Shown here one piece after another: positions 5,780 through 5,939 of a DNA stretch of 5,939 nucleotides; within the stretch, counting starts at the first letter, position 1; every line of letters begins with the position of its first letter. This stretch comes from Candidatus Nomurabacteria bacterium. GTDB lineage: Bacteria; Patescibacteriota; Minisyncoccia; Phycocordibacterales; Phycocordibacteraceae. The position numbers and the translations under genes were made by a program. The stretch covers positions 1 through 5,939 of the forward strand of contig CALRDY010000035.1 of NCBI GenBank assembly GCA_943355045.1, written 5' to 3'. The notes below the pieces were generated by a model. The model ran no database searches. It saw nothing but the letters and a program-made list of their open reading frames with translations, and was not told the DNA's origin.

Positions 5780-5815
5780 CCCTCACTTGGACACAATCCA
5801 AGTGAGGGCTTTTTT
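5780..5815 (+). terminator. Strong intrinsic terminator
   Basis: A perfect 12-bp stem, CCCTCACTTGGA (5780-5791) with TCCAAGTGAGGG (5797-5808) and loop CACAA, is followed by C and six T (5810-5815). It lies 36 bases after the stop codon at 5742-5744 and ends that gene's transcript. Read on the minus strand, the hairpin is not followed by a T-run, so it is one-directional. Confidence 0.95.
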
Positions 5816-5939
5816 ATTAAAATTCAAGTGTTTGTCGCCGAAGTCATAGAGTTTAGAGGTATCACAGAACGCGGAGACGGAGCGGACGAGGCGCACATCA
5901 TTGGTCGTCAGGATTCAATGCTAATAAAATTAAGCGCCC
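5783..5939 (-). pseudogene. C-terminal fragment of a DUF1566/FGE-sulfatase-like protein (possible DGR target), frameshifted
   Basis: The minus strand encodes NDVRLVRSVSAF followed by CDTSKLYDFGDKHLNF (5902 to about 5819), continuing to a TGA at 5785-5783 inside the terminator hairpin. The VRLVRS motif is characteristic of the end of DUF1566/formylglycine-enzyme-like C-type lectin folds, including variable proteins of diversity-generating retroelements. Upstream this frame is closed by TGA at 5917-5915. A second frame enters from the window edge reading GRLILLALNPDDQ and stops at 5900-5898. Both frames are open over 5914-5901, and removing one C of the CC pair at 5904-5903 joins them as ...LNPDDNDVRLVRS. 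It could be a decayed gene, a sequencing or assembly error at a hypervariable site, or a non-coding template repeat. The assignment rests on a short motif. Confidence 0.35.

Overview
The window looks like a chromosomal segment of a Patescibacteria/CPR bacterium, probably a parcubacterial lineage of moderately high GC. This is inferred from gene style, not from a marker gene. The features behind it are tightly packed short genes, several start codons lying directly behind a -10 element (apparently leaderless mRNAs), a short stand-alone malic enzyme, a small RelE/ParE-type toxin-antitoxin pair, and a tRNA without an encoded CCA end. The standard genetic code fits every gene.

Layout. Positions 1-1859 (minus strand) hold recG, the branched-DNA helicase, cut off by the window edge inside helicase motif VI. 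A very short divergent promoter region (about 1860-1888) carries back-to-back -10 elements and serves recG on one side and a plus-strand operon on the other. That operon is antitoxin (1889-2086), RelE/ParE-like toxin (2088-2360) and malic enzyme (2362-3498), with one-base gaps. A new extended -10 promoter at 3510-3518 starts lemA (3526-4086), followed four bases later by htpX (4091-4987), a membrane zinc protease; this pair is a familiar membrane-associated neighbourhood.

From 4988 the character changes. A promoter with a palindromic -10 region leads into a broken copy of the 5' half of tRNA-Ser, and then an intact tRNA-Ser(GGA) at 5105-5191. Directly after the tRNA lies a gene with a textbook -35/-10, a 5' UTR of about 60 bases, a strong GGAGGT ribosome-binding site and a strong intrinsic terminator. 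It encodes a 149-aa protein that resembles an uncharacterised family I remember from phages. The different expression signals and the position next to a tRNA suggest that an accessory or integrated element begins here. At the right edge, the minus strand reads as the C-terminal end of a DUF1566/FGE-sulfatase-like protein with a VRLVRS motif, the type of tail seen in diversity-generating retroelement target proteins. It carries one frameshift.

The best candidates for something new are the tail fragment (possible DGR target or remnant), the duplicated and disrupted tRNA-Ser, and the compact leaderless divergent promoter that ties a toxin-antitoxin pair to a central-metabolism enzyme.
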